7,138 nucleotides of DNA, taken from assembly GCA_035701465.1 (NCBI GenBank), contig DASSMU010000035.1, forward strand, positions 1 to 7,138. The letters run 5' to 3'. The translations under genes were made by a program, and so were the position numbers. The notes beneath the pieces are model-generated. The model was not told the DNA's origin. It did no database searches and was given only the letters and a program-made list of their open reading frames with translations. The stretch comes from VRUE01 sp035701465 (GTDB taxonomy: Bacteria; Actinomycetota; Thermoleophilia; Solirubrobacterales; 70-9). Position 1 is the first letter of the stretch; every line of letters begins with the position of its first letter. Shown here in pieces: positions 1-5,595 of this stretch.

Positions 1-64
1 GTTCCTCGGAAGTCCGTGCATTTCCCGGTGCAGAGCCGATTGCGGCGGTTATCCTCGATTCGAC

Positions 65-128
65 GTTCCGCGCCGCTCCAGTGGGTTCCGGCGCGTTCCG
101 GGAGGCCTTGGTCTCATCTCGGTCTCAT
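65..128. repeat. phased short direct repeats upstream of the first HTH gene
   Basis: GTTCCG occurs at 65-70, 85-90 and 95-100, which is 20 and 10 bp apart. It is followed by GGTCTCAT at 110-117 and 121-128, an 11-bp period. Steps of about 10-11 bp put the copies on one face of the helix, as expected for cooperative binding of a small DNA-binding protein. The second pair covers the -35 zone of the promoter at 143-148, so autoregulation of the HTH gene at 156 is a reasonable inference. Recombinase or Xis arm sites are an alternative. Apart from these repeats I see nothing in 1-142. Confidence 0.4.
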
Positions 129-142
129 TTTTCGGGGCCAAA

Positions 143-148
143 TAAGGT
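143..148 (+). promoter_or_regulatory. -10 element of a leaderless promoter
   Basis: TAAGGT fits the actinobacterial -10 consensus TANNNT and lies exactly 7 nt before the ATG at 156. There is no purine-rich ribosome binding site in between, so the transcript should start at or next to the start codon. No good -35 hexamer is visible; the GGTCTCAT repeats occupy that place. Confidence 0.5.
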
Positions 149-155
149 CTGCGGA

Positions 156-368
156 ATGGCGGATGCTGCCCAAGTCAAAGCGCGCAAGGCGATTCGGCGC
201 GCTCAGGCTGATTTCGAGCGCGGACAGGACCGACTCGAAGCGCTGCGCGAGGCCAGGCGTGAGAGCTTCGAGCAGGCCCGCGCCGCTGGGCTCTCCATGC
301 GTGACATCGCCGCGGAGACCGGCCTGCACTTTACGCGGGTAGCGCAGGTCCTCAAGCAGAGCCCGTAG
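156..368 (+). CDS. small helix-turn-helix protein
   Basis: Predicted 70-aa DNA-binding protein. Residues 5-44 are rich in Ala, Arg, Glu and Gln with no helix breaker until G45, so they probably form one long, charged helix. Residues 45-67 (GLSMRDIAAETGL then TRVAQVLK) form a helix-turn-helix with the usual Gly in the turn, like sigma-region-4/Trp-repressor type HTHs. The frame is open further upstream, to an ATG at 81. I chose 156 because a -10 hexamer lies 7 nt before it and because the upstream residues look non-coding. It sits alone ahead of the XRE operon and probably controls element genes, perhaps itself through the repeats at 110-128. No specific target can be named. Confidence 0.7.
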   Translation: MADAAQVKARKAIRRAQADFERGQDRLEALREARRESFEQARAAGLSMRDIAAETGLHFTRVAQVLKQSP

Positions 369-375
369 CAATCCG

Positions 376-404
376 TAGATACCCCTCGACGGTCATGCTA
401 GGCT
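376..404 (+). promoter_or_regulatory. promoter of the 486-1377 operon
   Basis: A -35-like TAGATA (376-381, four of six matches to TTGACA) is separated by 17 bp from a -10 TAGGCT (399-404). Transcription would start near 411, giving a leader of about 75 nt that contains the hairpin at 426-460 and the ribosome binding site at 468-473. It overlaps nothing coding, since the preceding gene ends at 368. Confidence 0.5.
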
Positions 405-425
405 GGCGCGGCCAATCAAGAAAGC

Positions 426-460
426 GCCCCCCGGCGGCGCGCTAACGCCAACCGGGGGGC
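426..460 (+). promoter_or_regulatory. leader hairpin ahead of the XRE operon
   Basis: GCCCCCCGG (426-434) and CCGGGGGGC (452-460) are a perfect 9-bp inverted repeat with a 17-nt loop. The loop strand can also pair GGCG (433-436) with CGCC (446-449), giving a competing fold. The hairpin ends 7 nt before the AAGGAG at 468-473. It has no T-tract, so I favour a leader element affecting RNA stability or ribosome access, although a factor-independent-type terminator for the gene ending at 368 is possible. Confidence 0.5.
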
Positions 461-485
461 TGACCACAAGGAGCGTGCACTCCTC

Positions 486-842
486 ATGGCTGATGAGAAC
501 CCTACGGGTCGCGGCAATGCCGTCGCCCTCAAGACCCCCGCCGACCAGGCCCGCTTCCTGCGGGCCACCTTCGAGAGCGCCCAGGCGGGCGTTCGCGAGG
601 AATTGAGCGAGTGGCCTGACGACCTGAAAGACCCGGAGCACCTGCGCCGCGAGGAGGCCGCCTACGGGCGGCTCCTCGCGGCCCTGGACGAGTTGGTGAT
701 CGTCCCCGATGCCGACGTTCGCGACGTGCTCGGCGACCTCGCCGGGATCATCGACAGAAGCAACGAGTATCGGCGGGTCGTCTGCGAGCACGAGGCCCTG
801 CACGGCTTGCTCGATCAACTCGGGGGAGGGGAGAGTCGATGA
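486..842 (+). CDS. unrecognised 118-aa protein, first gene of the XRE operon
   Basis: I do not recognise a family. The protein is acidic and probably all-helical: residues 18-43 (from ADQARFLRATFES) and 52-75 look like amphipathic helices, and residues 80-112 carry a second Leu/Val-rich helical segment. There is no signal peptide, membrane segment or obvious catalytic motif. AAGGAG at 468-473, 12 nt upstream, supports the ATG at 486. Its 3' end overlaps the next start by 4 nt (ATGA at 839-842), so it should be translated together with the first XRE repressor. The fixed position beside two repressors suggests a partner or modulator of those proteins, but this is inference only. Confidence 0.75.
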   Translation: MADENPTGRGNAVALKTPADQARFLRATFESAQAGVREELSEWPDDLKDPEHLRREEAAYGRLLAALDELVIVPDADVRDVLGDLAGIIDRSNEYRRVVCEHEALHGLLDQLGGGESR

Positions 843-1108
843 TCGACCTCGCCGCCCGCTTCGGCGACAACCTCGCCCGTCACCGCAAGCGAGCCGACCT
901 CTCCCAGGAGGAGCTGAGCCACCTCGCCTCCCTGCACCGCACCGAGGTGAGCCAGTTGGAGCGGGGACTCCGCCTTTGCCGTATCGACACCCTGGTCAAG
1001 CTGGCGGCCTCGCTTGAGGTGTCCGCCGACGACCTGCTCGCGGGGATCGTTTGGTCCCCCGGCGACTACCGGCCGGGTGACTTCGTGGAGAGGGGCGAGG
1101 AGGGATGA
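839..1108 (+). CDS. XRE/Cro-CI family transcriptional regulator, copy 1
   Basis: Predicted 89-aa DNA-binding repressor. Residues 8-66 form a complete HTH_XRE domain: an N-terminal helix (FGDNLARHRKRADL), the turn and recognition helix SQEELSHLASLHRTEVSQLERG, then the conserved closing helices with DTLVKLAASL. A G/A-rich ribosome binding site (GGGAGGGGAG, 824-833) lies about 5 nt before the ATG. The start overlaps the 118-aa gene and the stop overlaps copy 2 by ATGA, so all three genes are translationally coupled. The protein is little more than a DNA-binding domain, as is common for repressors in phages and integrative elements. Likely operators are its own promoter (376-404) or the dyad at 1508-1523. 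Confidence 0.85.
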   Translation: MIDLAARFGDNLARHRKRADLSQEELSHLASLHRTEVSQLERGLRLCRIDTLVKLAASLEVSADDLLAGIVWSPGDYRPGDFVERGEEG

Positions 1109-1377
1109 AGATCGCCGACCAGTTCGGCCGGAACCTCGCCTACTGCCGCAGGCGAGCGAAGCTCTCCCAGGAAGAGTTGGCGGTACGCGCATCGCTGCAC
1201 CGCACAGCGGTCGGCCAGCTGGAGCGCGGCGAACGGGTCGCCCGTGTGGACACAGTGATCAAGCTCGCCGGCTCCCTCGGCATTCCGCCGGGCGAACTCT
1301 TCGACGGGATGGGCTGGGACCCCGGCGGGACGCGGCTCGGCCGGTTCACGACGGGCGGGGTGCAAGGAATCGGCTGA
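1105..1377 (+). CDS. XRE/Cro-CI family transcriptional regulator, copy 2
   Basis: Predicted 90-aa regulator with HTH_XRE at residues 7-66 (core LSQEELAVRASLHRTAVGQLE). By eye about 40 of 70 aligned residues match the preceding gene, including SQEEL, ASLHRT, QLERG, DT and KLA. The pair therefore arose by tandem duplication and then diverged. Differences fall in the recognition helix region (SHLASLHRTEVSQ against AVRASLHRTAVGQ), so the two may prefer different operators or form mixed dimers. GAGGAGGG lies directly against the ATG, and a second purine run at 1088-1095 is better placed as the ribosome binding site. It is the last gene of the operon; a gene-free region follows. Confidence 0.85.
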   Translation: MKIADQFGRNLAYCRRRAKLSQEELAVRASLHRTAVGQLERGERVARVDTVIKLAGSLGIPPGELFDGMGWDPGGTRLGRFTTGGVQGIG

Positions 1378-1507
1378 ATGACCGGCCTCGGGAAAAGAGA
1401 CCAGACAAGTCAGTCAGTCAAGCCATTAGGCAGAGCAGTCATCAAGAGCCAGAGTCCAGCACCCAGCCCGATCCAGATAGCAGGAAGGCAGAGGGCAAGA
1501 GAGTCGA

Positions 1508-1523
1508 TCTGGACGTATCCAGA
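1508..1523. promoter_or_regulatory. operator-like dyad TCTGGA-N4-TCCAGA
   Basis: TCTGGA (1508-1513), CGTA, TCCAGA (1518-1523) is a perfect 6-bp inverted repeat with a 16-bp footprint, the size bound by an XRE repressor dimer. A third half-site TCCAGA is at 1472-1477, 46 bp before the matching arm. It lies between the repressor genes and xis-int, a natural place for control of excision. An integrase arm-type site is the alternative. Confidence 0.4.
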
Positions 1524-1636
1524 CGCCCATCTCAGCCACCACCCCCGAATACCGACACACTACGAACCCTCCGGTTCGGTGCCTGGGCCGCACTTTTCTG
1601 ATCCACAACATCAGCAAGGCTCTGAGCGGTTCACGA

Positions 1637-1702
1637 CCGGGCCTCCGGCGGCCGATTTTGGCACGGCTTCGCCGTGCGGCGGCCGCCCGTATGGAGGCCC
1701 GG
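1637..1702. repeat. large G+C-rich imperfect inverted repeat with internal hairpin
   Basis: The outer arms CCGGGCCTCC (1637-1646) and GGAGGCCCGG (1693-1702) are perfect complements. They continue inward as GGCGGCCG (1647-1654) with CGGCCGCC (1680-1687), with a 5-nt bulge at 1688-1692. Inside sits a second perfect hairpin, GCACGGC-TTC-GCCGTGC (1661-1677). The fold has 18 bp in its long stem plus 7 bp at the tip. It could end transcription from the repressor operon, form a small structured RNA, or act as a cruciform. The structure is plain in the sequence; its role is not. Confidence 0.6.
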
Positions 1703-1712
1703 CAGGAGCCTT

Positions 1713-1728
1713 GACCTTCGGTCTTTTT
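1713..1728 (+). terminator. small hairpin with T-tract
   Basis: GACC-TTC-GGTC (1713-1723) is followed directly by five T (1724-1728). The stem is only 4 bp, but together with the strong fold just upstream it looks like a terminator separating the repressor operon from xis-int. Confidence 0.45.
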
Positions 1729-1794
1729 CGAGCGGCGAGCAAATTTTTAGAAAGTCACCCGACGCATTCGGCGCTCAATTTGGACATAGAAGGC

Positions 1795-1989
1795 ATGGAA
1801 CGGAAAGCAACGCCTCCCGCTTTCTTCACCGAGCGCTCCCTTGCCGCCTATCTCGCCGTCTCCGACCGCACGATCCGCAACTGGATCAGGAGAGGAGAGC
1901 TGCCCTCCTACAAGCTTGGGACGGCCAGGCGGATCGACCCTGCGGACGTTGACGCCTTCCTCGCCGAGCGAAGGGATGAGGCCGCGTGA
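1795..1989 (+). CDS. xis: excisionase-type MerR-like HTH protein (Xis)
   Basis: Predicted 64-aa DNA-binding protein of the HTH_17/excisionase type. Residues 10-57 hold the winged HTH: FFTERSLAAYLAVSDRTIRNW is helix-turn-helix, RRGELPSYKLGTARRI forms the wing with its conserved Gly-x-Leu-Pro and basic residues, and DPADVDAFLAERR is the closing helix. Such proteins bend the att DNA and steer the integrase toward excision; some act instead as transcription factors for element genes. I start it at ATG 1795 because everything upstream in frame looks non-coding; an in-frame TTG at 1780 is possible. AGAAGG at 1788-1793 is too close for a good ribosome binding site. The stop overlaps the integrase GTG start (GTGA), so the two are coupled. 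Confidence 0.8.
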   Translation: MERKATPPAFFTERSLAAYLAVSDRTIRNWIRRGELPSYKLGTARRIDPADVDAFLAERRDEAA

Positions 1990-3080
1990 GACGGCGCGAG
2001 GCTCCGATCAAGCGCCGCAACCCCTCGGGTGAGATCGTCTGGGTTGCGAGATACACCGGCCGTGACGGAAGACGTCACATCGCCAAGCCTCGCTGGAACG
2101 GCGGCAAGGGCACCTTCGATCTGAAGCGAGAGGCCCAACGAGCGATAGACGAGGCATACGGTCTCTCAGACCGCCCCGACACTCTGGGCGAGTACTTCGC
2201 CACCTGGCCAACCCGCCATCCGCGCTCAGAACGGACCAACGCCACCAACGAGCACCGCATCGGCCGTGTCCTCGAAGTCGAGGTTGAGGGCATCCCGCTG
2301 AAGCAATGGCCGATGCGGGAGTTGCTCTGCCGTCACGTCCTCGCCCTGGTCGACCACATGCTGCGAGTGCAAGGCAGAGCTACCACCGGCGTCGTCGGCA
2401 TTCTCCGCTCGCTCTCGGCGATGGCCGAGGACGCGATCACCGACGAAATCGCCGACCTCAACCCGTTCAAGGGAGTCCGCGTCCGAGCCAACGACCCGCG
2501 AGCCAAGAAGAAGCGAAGGCCCATCCGTGTCTTCAGCTTCGAGCAGATGCACGTCTTCGCCAAGGCAGCCGGGCGCTACGAGGCAATGGTCCGCGTCTTC
2601 ACCGACACCGGCATGAGACTGGGGGAGGTGCTGCCCCTGCGCTGCGAGGACTTCGACGGCGAGACGCTGAGGGTCTGCCGGACAGCGCACGAGGGCTTCA
2701 TCCTAGAGGGGACCAAGACTGACCACGGCGAGGATGACGCGGGGAGGACCGTCCCGGTCCCGGCGACCCTGGCCTGGATGCTCGAAGCCGAGATCCGCCT
2801 CAACGGCGAGAACTGCGAGCTGCTCTTCACGACCCCGACCGGCCGCATGTGGCGCGAGCGCAACTTCTACCGCGATGTCTGGAAACCGGCCCAGCGCGCC
2901 TCAGGTATCGACATCCGCCCCCACGAGTGTAGGCACAGCTATGTCACCCACCTTCGCGCTGCTGGCATCAACGACGCCGACCTTGCCGAGATTGCGGGTC
3001 ACCGCGTCGAGACGATGCTGGCGCGGTATACGCACGCGGTGGGAGGGAGTTTCGCTCGAATTCGTGAGTCAATCCAGTAG
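1986..3080 (+). CDS. int: tyrosine recombinase / site-specific integrase
   Basis: Predicted 364-aa integrase that recombines attP with a chromosomal site, here probably tRNA-Arg(ACG). Residues 1-55 resemble the arm-binding AP2-like domain (GEIVWVARYTGRDGRRH), residues about 65-165 the core-binding helical domain, and 180-364 the catalytic domain. All catalytic residues are visible: R211 (DTGMRLGEVLPLR), K244 in the beta-hairpin, H313 and R316 (HECRHSYVTHL), H339 (AGHR) and the nucleophile Y348. The length is normal, so it looks intact. The GTG start is supported by a purine-rich AAGGGATGAGG just upstream and by the GTGA overlap with xis. It ends 2 bp from the stop codon of the convergent PIN gene. 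The attR scar is about 3.9 kb downstream. Confidence 0.95.
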   Translation: MRRREAPIKRRNPSGEIVWVARYTGRDGRRHIAKPRWNGGKGTFDLKREAQRAIDEAYGLSDRPDTLGEYFATWPTRHPRSERTNATNEHRIGRVLEVEVEGIPLKQWPMRELLCRHVLALVDHMLRVQGRATTGVVGILRSLSAMAEDAITDEIADLNPFKGVRVRANDPRAKKKRRPIRVFSFEQMHVFAKAAGRYEAMVRVFTDTGMRLGEVLPLRCEDFDGETLRVCRTAHEGFILEGTKTDHGEDDAGRTVPVPATLAWMLEAEIRLNGENCELLFTTPTGRMWRERNFYRDVWKPAQRASGIDIRPHECRHSYVTHLRAAGINDADLAEIAGHRVETMLARYTHAVGGSFARIRESIQ

Positions 3081-3082
3081 TT

Positions 3083-3565
3083 CTAACTCTCGCTCATTGC
3101 GTTCAGAACCTCATCCGCCTCTAGAATCGAGACACCTAGCTTGGCTTTAATGTCACGTCGCTTTCTCTTCTGGAAGTCTTTGAAGTCGTGCGAACAGAAA
3201 ACACGATCATCCATCTCGGTCGAAACCAACAGAAAGGTGCGGTCTCGTTTGTTCCTTACGATCTGGTTGATTTGCTTGCGTGTCGCTGGATCGAACTTCT
3301 TCGACACAAACTTAGTACGGCCGCTCTGGGCAAGATGGGCCAAAACCCGAAAGCCGGCCGACAGCGGAGTTAGTTTTTCTAGATACTCATGACCAATTAG
3401 GCTTTTATTCGCGCTTGGATCAAGATCAAATCCATCATCTACACCTATCTCAGTCTCGCCGTCAACCAATGCGTTGAGCAGAGCTGATGCTGCTGTATAG
3501 CGTTTCTCTGCCGGATTATCCGCGTGTACGAATACATTGGTGTCAATAACCAAATCGGCCAGCAT
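3083..3565 (-). CDS. PIN-domain nuclease, partner of the upstream ATPase
   Basis: Predicted 160-aa metal-dependent RNase of the PIN superfamily. The four acidic positions are all present: D8 in LVIDTNVFVH, E60 in GHEYLEKL, D108 in RDRTFLLVS and D127 in CSHDFKDF. It is larger than the roughly 130-aa VapC toxins, and no VapB-like antitoxin gene is next to it. Its partner is instead the ATPase gene ending at 3571, with only 5 nt between that stop and this ATG. AAAAAGGA (3578-3585), inside the end of the ATPase gene, lies 12 nt before the start; a TTG at 3566-3568 is an alternative start. Base composition is clearly lower in G+C than the flanks. I infer an effector whose RNA cleavage is controlled by the ATPase. 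Confidence 0.85.
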   Translation of the reverse strand: MLADLVIDTNVFVHADNPAEKRYTAASALLNALVDGETEIGVDDGFDLDPSANKSLIGHEYLEKLTPLSAGFRVLAHLAQSGRTKFVSKKFDPATRKQINQIVRNKRDRTFLLVSTEMDDRVFCSHDFKDFQKRKRRDIKAKLGVSILEADEVLNAMSES

Positions 3566-3570
3566 CAATG

Positions 3571-4980
3571 CTACTGGTCCTTTTTATACTGACTTTGAGT
3601 ATGGGCCAATCTCAATGACTCACGGAGAGAATCCTCGAAAAAGCCTGCCGGCCAGTTCTTTGGATCGATATACCCATTGGTTTGAATTGGAACGGATCTA
3701 ACGCTAGACCCAGTCTCTGTCGCCTCAACGTAGTAGAGGGCGACGTTCTCCGCTGGGATCTCCCCGCCGGCCACCAGTGAACGCAGACGAAGCAAGAAAT
3801 GCTCGCTGTGAGTCTCAATGAGGAGGCCCTTATCTTGGTTGGCGAGGCTTACAAAGAAATCAGCTAGCTTTGCTTGGAGCCTTGGATTTAGGTGAATCTC
3901 CGGCTGCTCCGTGATCGTCCAACTCCGAGTACGCGACTTGAGGCCTTGAACAATGAGCGGCAATACCTGAGATACGCCGAACCCAACATCAAGGAAGGAT
4001 GTTGGAGCGTCCTTCTCATGCTGAAGCAATAGAGAGAAGCCCTCAAATCCCACGCTATCCCATATCAGGTCAGCATTGAATTCGAAGTGCTTGAGCCACT
4101 TCCGAAGATTCTTGAGCACCGCTTTCTGGTGCCTCCATCGGTAAATGATCTCTGGGGCATTTTCCCCATGAGTTCCAACATCCGGCGGCATCTCTCCCGA
4201 TAGGGAATAGACACGCTTAGCTGGCTCGCGCAGAGGGCCTATATAGTTGAGACGCTCCAAGATCGCTTGTATCTGGAAGTTGACGTACTCGATCGCGGCG
4301 CAATAGTGATCAACTGCCGAGTCTCCCGACGAAAGCGAGAGCGCTGGAAGTCCACCCTCGCTGTCGGCAGGCTGGAGTGCCGCTTCACGGATGGCAGAAC
4401 TCCGAAACAGGAAGTCGACTGGCTTGTCGTCACGAATCACACGTCGCAGGTCTGGATCTGAGATCTTAGGGGGAATCTCAGGTAGCTTTGTGCTCTGCTT
4501 GAGAGAATAAGTCCCAGTGTCGCGCCGGGTTCTTTTGAGCATGAGTCGCTGGTGAGTATCGAACACCCGATAAGAGGCAAGGGATACCGTTTCGGGCTCG
4601 GCCCCCTGTATGAAGGTAAAGTCCGCACCGCCTGGCGCATAAGCACCAACGGGTTGGCTGGGTTTGCTGGGGTGGGAGTGCCATCTCAACTCAAACTTCA
4701 CAGGTCGCGTGGGATCATGCATGTGCACAAAGTCTCGAAACGAGCCGCTGTCGTGATAGGTGCCTCGGGTTAGTAGTGCGTTGCCGCCGGTTCGTGACAG
4801 CATTGACTGCTTCATCAAAAGCAGAGGCTCAAGCAGGCTGCTCTTCCCGCCATTGTTGGCGCCAATAAAAACCGTTATCGGCTTGAGGCGCAGCCAGCCA
4901 GTATCTGCGAAGCCACGGAAGTTGCGCCAGCGTACGCCGATCTCATGCGTGTGGCCGAGAATCCCCGGAGCGTCAGCCAT
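3571..4980 (-). CDS. AAA/ABC-type ATPase, DUF3696-like (OLD/Rad50-related)
   Basis: Predicted 469-aa cytoplasmic ATPase of the SMC/OLD-like class used in many defence modules. The N-terminal strand (IGVRWRNFRGFADTG) leads into Walker A at 40-47 (GANNGGKS). The middle (about 60-320) is variable and helical. A signature-like DVGFGVSQVLP is at 331-341, Walker B is at 353-366 (WTITEQPEIHLNP with E358 and E361), and the switch ETHSEH is at 389-394. The C-terminal NWPAGFFED (442-450) matches the ending typical of DUF3696 proteins. No TOPRIM or nuclease domain follows, so nuclease activity would come from the PIN protein encoded 5 nt downstream. The ATG at 4978-4980 has no clear ribosome binding site. 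Its upstream region carries nested inverted repeats. The lower G+C content suggests acquisition separate from the rest of the element. Confidence 0.9.
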   Translation of the reverse strand: MADAPGILGHTHEIGVRWRNFRGFADTGWLRLKPITVFIGANNGGKSSLLEPLLLMKQSMLSRTGGNALLTRGTYHDSGSFRDFVHMHDPTRPVKFELRWHSHPSKPSQPVGAYAPGGADFTFIQGAEPETVSLASYRVFDTHQRLMLKRTRRDTGTYSLKQSTKLPEIPPKISDPDLRRVIRDDKPVDFLFRSSAIREAALQPADSEGGLPALSLSSGDSAVDHYCAAIEYVNFQIQAILERLNYIGPLREPAKRVYSLSGEMPPDVGTHGENAPEIIYRWRHQKAVLKNLRKWLKHFEFNADLIWDSVGFEGFSLLLQHEKDAPTSFLDVGFGVSQVLPLIVQGLKSRTRSWTITEQPEIHLNPRLQAKLADFFVSLANQDKGLLIETHSEHFLLRLRSLVAGGEIPAENVALYYVEATETGSSVRSVPIQTNGYIDPKNWPAGFFEDSLRESLRLAHTQSQYKKDQ

Positions 4981-4981
4981 T

Positions 4982-5030
4982 AATCGAGTCTTATCACGTA
5001 TAGGAACGCCGTGATGTCTAGCACTCGATT
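4982..5030. repeat. nested inverted repeats just upstream of the ATPase gene
   Basis: The outer arms AATCGAGT (4982-4989) and ACTCGATT (5023-5030) are perfect complements. Nested inside are ATCACG (4993-4998) and CGTGAT (5010-5015). On the minus strand this lies between the stop of the 178-aa gene and the ATPase ATG, one base from the start codon. It could be a two-site operator, a 5'-UTR fold covering the start, or a terminator for the upstream gene (there is no T-tract). Confidence 0.5.
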
Positions 5031-5058
5031 GCCCCGGTCGTCCCGGTCGAAGATGAAG

Positions 5059-5595
5059 CTACAAACCAATGCCACAGACTCGATCACGCGACCCGATCTT
5101 GTCCTCGACCAATAGGTCCGCTGGGAACTCCAGCAATCCATAGAGATGGGCGCGAAGCTCCTCGAATCCCATTGGGCTGTCCTCTACATACTCGAGATAC
5201 AACGCCTCCGGTCCGCCGCTCTTGAGGACAGCATCGTCGAGGTCATCACCAACGCCGACGCTGAATTCGCCGTGTCGGGAACGGGCGTAGACGGTGCGGC
5301 CATCAGCAAGGGTGGCCACCCATTGTGTCGGGCAGGCCCATGTTGTCCGCTTGAGCTTGACGATCCTGGGTAGCCCGTCGGGCTGCTCAGGTGCGATCTT
5401 CAGCTGCCCATTGGGTCGCTTTGCGAGGACGACATAAGCGCCCTCCAGGTCTCCAGTGATCCTTATCCGAGGCAAAGCCTCCATGCCTAGCGCAGTGTAG
5501 ACAACACGTGTCGGGAATAGCTGGCGCTGCGGGGGATAGTCCTTAAACGGGTTGATCTCTGGTTGAAACGGCCGGTTCGATCCGAATGTCGCCAT
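5059..5595 (-). CDS. unrecognised 178-aa protein upstream of the ATPase
   Basis: I do not recognise a family. Residues 43-160 are rich in beta-type segments (LPRIRITGDLEGAYVVLAKR, WVATLADGRTVYARS, ALYLEYVED), and the last 40 residues look helical. There is no membrane segment or signal peptide. Start choice is uncertain. ATG 5595 keeps an N-terminus (NPFKDYPP) whose codons still show a coding-like pattern: by hand, about 64% G/C at third and 47% at second positions in codons 2-37. ATG 5484 has a TACACT -10 hexamer (5494-5499) 9 nt before it, as in leaderless genes. From 5595 its 5' end overlaps the divergent GHKL gene by 10 bp. It reads in the same direction as the ATPase-PIN pair, 78 bp upstream, so it may be part of that operon. 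Confidence 0.65.
   Translation of the reverse strand: MATFGSNRPFQPEINPFKDYPPQRQLFPTRVVYTALGMEALPRIRITGDLEGAYVVLAKRPNGQLKIAPEQPDGLPRIVKLKRTTWACPTQWVATLADGRTVYARSRHGEFSVGVGDDLDDAVLKSGGPEALYLEYVEDSPMGFEELRAHLYGLLEFPADLLVEDKIGSRDRVCGIGL

Larger units (their letters stand above)
1378..1794. other. gene-free control region between repressors and xis-int
   Basis: A frame is open across this 417-bp stretch and joins the excisionase frame, but its translation is low-complexity Ser/Pro/Gln/His and crosses a large hairpin, so I treat it as non-coding. About 1385-1540 is unusually rich in CAG/AG words, with AGTC three times in a row near 1408-1419 and TCCAGA/TCTGGA sites at 1472, 1508 and 1518. The part at 1637-1728 is highly structured (listed separately). 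The last 65 bp are A+T-richer, including an A3T5 tract at 1741-1748, and should hold the promoter for xis-int, although no clear hexamer pair stands out. Confidence 0.55.

Noticed and set aside
81..155. Upstream start at 81 for the first HTH gene
   Set aside because: The added 25 residues have no family-like pattern, overlap the phased repeats, and a -10 hexamer lies 7 nt before ATG 156.
1342..1637. 11-nt direct repeat CGGTTCACGAC at 1342-1352 and 1627-1637
   Set aside because: Several 11-mer repeats are expected by chance in 7 kb of G+C-rich DNA, and nothing around the copies is shared.
1378..1794. Upstream extension of the excisionase frame to an ATG at 1378 (203-aa protein)
   Set aside because: The extra residues are low-complexity Ser/Pro/His/Gln, run through a large hairpin, and do not belong to the excisionase family length of about 60-70 aa.
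3083..3565. PIN gene as a VapC toxin of a VapBC pair
   Set aside because: No short AbrB/RHH-type antitoxin gene adjoins it; the neighbour 5 nt upstream is a 469-aa ATPase, and the protein is longer than typical VapC.
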